Below, one piece after another: positions 7,125 to 9,678 of a stretch of DNA of 9,678 nucleotides (position 1 is the first letter of the stretch; each line of letters starts with the position of its first letter). Below the pieces are notes generated by a model. That model was not told the DNA's origin, searched no databases, and saw nothing but the letters and a program-made list of their open reading frames with translations. A program made the translations under genes and the position numbers. Location: NCBI GenBank assembly GCA_022451835.1, contig JAKUNX010000064.1, forward strand, positions 1 through 9,678. The letters are read 5' to 3'. The DNA is from Candidatus Poseidoniaceae archaeon (GTDB taxonomy: Archaea > Thermoplasmatota > Poseidoniia > Poseidoniales > Poseidoniaceae).

Positions 7125-8627
7125 ATGCCAGAGTCCACCAACTTCGATAAATCAGCGGCAGTCATTGGAAGTGGCTTTGGTGGATTAGCCGCGGCAATTA
7201 GATTGCAAAGTGCTGGCGTTAACACTGTTTTGTATGAGGCTAGAGACAAGCCAGGAGGACGCGCTTATGTCTATCACGATGACGGATATACCTTCGATGC
7301 AGGACCTACAGTGGTAACTGCACCACACACACTTGAAGAATTGTTTGAGTTGACTGATAGAAAGCTGGAGGATTACATTGAACTGATGGAAGTCTCACCC
7401 ATGTATCGGCTTATTTGGAGTGACGGTGACCGTTTTGATTATGTCCGCGATGCGGATAAAATGCTTGAACAAATCCGCCAGCGAAGTGAAAAGGACGCAA
7501 TAGGTTATCAGAAATTTTTCAAATATTCAGAAAAAGTATTTGACAAAGGGTATACAGATTTAGTTGACAGACCATTTTTACGTTTCTCAGATATGCTTAG
7601 AGTAACCCCCGATTTGATGAAATTAAGAGCAGAACGCTCGGTTTACAAAACCGTTTCAAAGTATGTGAAAGATGAACACCTTAGACAAGCAATGAGTTTT
7701 CATTCTCTGCTTGTTGGCGGAAATCCGTTTCAAACCTCTTCGATTTATACTTTGATTCATTTCTTGGAGCGTCAATGGGGTGTTTATTTTCCTCGAGGGG
7801 GGACTCATGCATTGGTTAGAGCGTTGGTAAAATTATTCGAAGAATTAGGAGGGAAAATCCGTCTAAATTCCCCGGTTAAGCAGGCGAGGTTAACCGATAA
7901 AAATCAGCATGAAATAATTGATGGTACGGGGAATGCTCAGAACTTTGATGTTGTAGTTTCAAATGCAGACATACATCACACTTACAAACAAATTTATGGA
8001 AACCACAAAATAGCAAAAAAGCGTGCCAAAAAGTTAGAAAAAATGGATTGGTCTATGTCCTTATTTGTTCTTCATTTTGGCACAGACATCGAATACAAAG
8101 ATGTAGCACATCATACAATTTTATTTGGTCCTCGTTACAAAGAATTACTTGATGAAATTTTCAAAGGGTACAAGTTGCCAGATGATTTTAGTTTGTATCT
8201 TCATGTTCCAACAGTTACAGATCCAAAACTTGCCCCTGAGGGGTGTAGTGCTGGTTATGTCTTAGCACCAGTACCTCATCTAGGTAGAGCCGATGTTGAC
8301 TGGGATTCTATTGCTGAAGAATATGCTGATAAAATAATCCAAGCATTAGAAGTAGAATTACCAGAACTCAGTAAACATATAGTTACCAGAAGACACTTTA
8401 CACCCAATATGTTTGAAAGGGAATTAGTTGCTTTCCAAGGTTCAGCATTTTCAGTAGCACCCAAATTAACTCAAAGCGCGTACTTTCGCCCTCATAATAA
8501 AGACAAGAAAATCCCGGGGTTGTACTTTGTCGGCGCTGGCACTCATCCTGGTGCAGGATTACCAGGTGTAATTAATTCAGCCAAAGCCACTACTAGGTTA
8601 GTAATGGAAGATCTTACTCAGAACTGA
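7125..8627 (+). CDS. crtI: Phytoene desaturase (lycopene-forming type)
   Basis: An FAD-dependent, membrane-associated desaturase that introduces double bonds into phytoene, in four steps if it is the lycopene-forming type. The N-terminal Rossmann motif AAVIGSGFGGLAAAI (11-25) is followed by YEARDKPGGRAY (37-48) and FDAGPTV (57-63). GGTHALV (225-231) lies mid-protein, and the C-terminal family signature GLYFVGAGTHPGAGLPGV (475-492) is intact. The length of 500 aa is normal for bacterial-type CrtI. The product number cannot be read from sequence, but the neighbouring crtY, which needs lycopene, argues for four desaturations. It is transcribed away from crtB-crtY-blh, unlike the single-direction crtEIBY clusters of many proteobacteria. 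The ATG is placed by the family start and by the TATA-like box 23 nt upstream. Its 3' end overlaps that of the convergent membrane-protein gene by 14 bp. Confidence 0.95.
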   Translation: MPESTNFDKSAAVIGSGFGGLAAAIRLQSAGVNTVLYEARDKPGGRAYVYHDDGYTFDAGPTVVTAPHTLEELFELTDRKLEDYIELMEVSPMYRLIWSDGDRFDYVRDADKMLEQIRQRSEKDAIGYQKFFKYSEKVFDKGYTDLVDRPFLRFSDMLRVTPDLMKLRAERSVYKTVSKYVKDEHLRQAMSFHSLLVGGNPFQTSSIYTLIHFLERQWGVYFPRGGTHALVRALVKLFEELGGKIRLNSPVKQARLTDKNQHEIIDGTGNAQNFDVVVSNADIHHTYKQIYGNHKIAKKRAKKLEKMDWSMSLFVLHFGTDIEYKDVAHHTILFGPRYKELLDEIFKGYKLPDDFSLYLHVPTVTDPKLAPEGCSAGYVLAPVPHLGRADVDWDSIAEEYADKIIQALEVELPELSKHIVTRRHFTPNMFERELVAFQGSAFSVAPKLTQSAYFRPHNKDKKIPGLYFVGAGTHPGAGLPGVINSAKATTRLVMEDLTQN

Positions 8628-9501
8628 GATGATAATCCTCATTATCGAACCTTTCAAATTTCAAACTGATGATTAATACAGCAATGCCAATTAATCCACC
8701 AAGAATAAACAAAATCGTCGAAGATAATCCTCCCGCAGAAATAGCAACTCTGAGAACCACAGTTGAGAGGATGAATCCAGTATTGCGCGCTAGATTCGTG
8801 AAATCTATTGAATATCCATATGAAATTAATAAGATTAGAATGTCAGCTAAAATTAGCACGGTGAAAAAATCTAGGAAGAAAATTTCTCTCGTTACTGAGC
8901 CATCACCTTCACTTAGAGAAACACACCAGTTAGTAAAAGAAAACAATGCTATAATCGCGTAGGTGCCGAGCAAAAATAGCGCGATGATACGTTTATTCTC
9001 GACAAATTTTACCAAATCTTCATTCTCAAAATCTAGTTTCATTTCAGATGAACTATTGGCACGATAAATCAATGAAGTAACAAATAAAATCACAAAAGTG
9101 ATGCACTCAACAATGATGAATTTTAATTCAGAATCAATTGACCATCCTCCGCTAAAATCAAGATCTGATAATTGTTTGAATATATCTCTAACAACCAATA
9201 GCGTGACTATTTCGAATTGTTTGCCGACTGCGGTTGAAAATGATTCAGGGATGGCTCGAATTAATTGGTAAACTTCGTATGCAAGTAGAACTGAAAAAGG
9301 TGTATAAAGCGCGTCAAGCGGAGAATCGAGTAGGTCGGGTGATGCATTTCCAATATCAAGAATCTCCATCGTGTAAGCTAGCCAAAGCGACAGGTGAAAG
9401 AGAAAACCAACTATTGCTAATGTAAGGCTTAGTCTGCGTATTTTTAAATCAGCACCTTTGCCAAGAAACCACTCATGCAAGACGTTGAGGTTCCTATCCA
9501 T
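8614..9501 (-). CDS. Conserved-looking multi-pass membrane protein of unknown function
   Basis: I do not recognise a named function. Starting at ATG 9501 the protein has 295 residues and about seven or eight hydrophobic segments, near 24-45, 64-85, 92-111 (amphipathic), 126-146, 172-192, 206-229, 241-255 and 259-281. The most distinctive region is LYTPFSVLLAYEVYQLI and GKQFEIVTLLVVRDIFKQL (about 65-111): a membrane helix followed by a charged amphipathic helix. I have a vague memory of similar sequences in uncharacterised bacterial membrane proteins, but I cannot name the family, and a channel or sensor role would be a guess. There is no pore loop, catalytic motif or cytochrome signature that I can see. 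A GTG at 9516 could add five residues; the ATG is preferred because a TTATTTA box sits 24 nt upstream of it, as at crtI. It converges on crtI with a 14-bp overlap. Confidence 0.85.
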   Translation of the reverse strand: MDRNLNVLHEWFLGKGADLKIRRLSLTLAIVGFLFHLSLWLAYTMEILDIGNASPDLLDSPLDALYTPFSVLLAYEVYQLIRAIPESFSTAVGKQFEIVTLLVVRDIFKQLSDLDFSGGWSIDSELKFIIVECITFVILFVTSLIYRANSSSEMKLDFENEDLVKFVENKRIIALFLLGTYAIIALFSFTNWCVSLSEGDGSVTREIFFLDFFTVLILADILILLISYGYSIDFTNLARNTGFILSTVVLRVAISAGGLSSTILFILGGLIGIAVLIISLKFERFDNEDYHLSSE

Positions 9502-9524
9502 GCCTCGTGAAATCACTTCAATCG

Positions 9525-9531
9525 TAAATAA
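9525..9531 (-). promoter_or_regulatory. TATA-like box for the membrane-protein gene
   Basis: TTATTTA on the minus strand ends 24 nt before ATG 9501 and shares the core TTATTTAC with the crtI box, which ends 23 nt before its ATG. A second box, TATAC at 9540-9536, would instead suit the GTG at 9516, so the start choice is not final. Confidence 0.45.
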
Positions 9532-9582
9532 GTGTGTATACTAGCGGACTTCTCTCCAAGTCTCAGAGTAGCGATTAATATC

Positions 9583-9596
9583 ATATCACGCGATAT
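9583..9596. repeat. ATATC-ACGC-GATAT inverted repeat
   Basis: A perfect 5-bp dyad with a 4-nt spacer, next to a further AATATC at 9577-9582, so three half-sites lie within 21 bp. It is upstream of the membrane-protein gene and overlaps the stop codon of the possible edge gene. It could be an operator or chance in AT-rich DNA. Confidence 0.25.
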
Positions 9597-9678
9597 TGTT
9601 CCTTGCCATACGTAGGAATTTGCTAGACTCGCCACCAAAACCAGTGAAGTGTATTTTATCCTGAATCAATGAATAATC
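9586..9678 (-). CDS. Possible C-terminal fragment of an edge gene
   Basis: Reading leftward from the right edge, one minus-strand frame is open for 30 codons to a TGA at 9588-9586. It ends in GFGGESSKFLRMARNNIA, which looks like ordinary globular protein. If real, this is the 3' end of a gene that starts outside the window and lies in the same direction as the membrane-protein gene, 84 bp upstream of its ATG. Thirty open codons at an edge are also easily produced by chance, and no family is recognisable. Confidence 0.3.
   Translation of the reverse strand, partial: DYSLIQDKIHFTGFGGESSKFLRMARNNIA

Noticed and set aside
8669..8962. 97-codon open frame on the plus strand opposite the membrane-protein gene
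   Set aside because: It is the antisense shadow of a gene with strong membrane-helix structure, and has no start signal or family resemblance.
9652..9671. Plus-strand gene start at ATG 9669 with TATTTTA upstream
   Set aside because: The box ends only 11 nt before the ATG, too close for leaderless transcription, and only three codons are visible.
9597..9678. tRNA or attachment site at the right edge
   Set aside because: No cloverleaf arms, T-loop GTTCRA-type motif or CCA end could be found.

Overview
This is a 9.7 kb AT-rich stretch, probably from a planktonic marine microbe. I infer an archaeon of the Marine Group II (Poseidoniales) type, at about 0.6 confidence. The reasons are TATA-like boxes ending about 23-24 nt upstream of several start codons with no ribosome binding site (leaderless architecture), a C-terminal anchor of archaeal surface-protein style, and retinal biosynthesis beside a photolyase. 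A bacterium carrying similar carotenoid genes is not excluded.

Layout, left to right. (1) The 3' part of an acidic, His-containing gene ending in a C-terminal membrane anchor (to 685, +). (2) A photolyase/cryptochrome-family gene (803-2314, +) with an atypical FAD-pocket motif and an Arg/Ser tail. (3) A composite protein of unknown function (2473-4110, +): a small N-terminal domain like ones I recall from algal proteins, a Cys cluster, an Ig-like segment and a helical repeat region. (4) On the minus strand, an operon read 6977 to 4131: crtB (phytoene synthase), crtY (lycopene beta-cyclase) and blh (beta-carotene 15,15'-dioxygenase), with overlapping ends. (5) crtI (phytoene desaturase, 7125-8627, +), divergent from crtB across a 147-bp promoter region. 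(6) A multi-pass membrane protein of unknown function (8614-9501, -) whose 3' end overlaps that of crtI by 14 bp. (7) At the right edge, a possible C-terminal fragment of another minus-strand gene.

The carotenoid genes form a complete route from GGPP to retinal: CrtB makes phytoene, CrtI lycopene, CrtY beta-carotene, and Blh cleaves that to two retinals. The expected consumer is a proton-pumping rhodopsin, but neither a rhodopsin nor a GGPP synthase (crtE) is in this window. With the photolyase 1.8 kb from blh, the region reads as a light-exposure island. The least explained genes are the composite protein and the 8-helix membrane protein. I found no RNA genes, insertion sequences, CRISPR arrays or integration sites, and no stretch over 300 bases lacks a gene.
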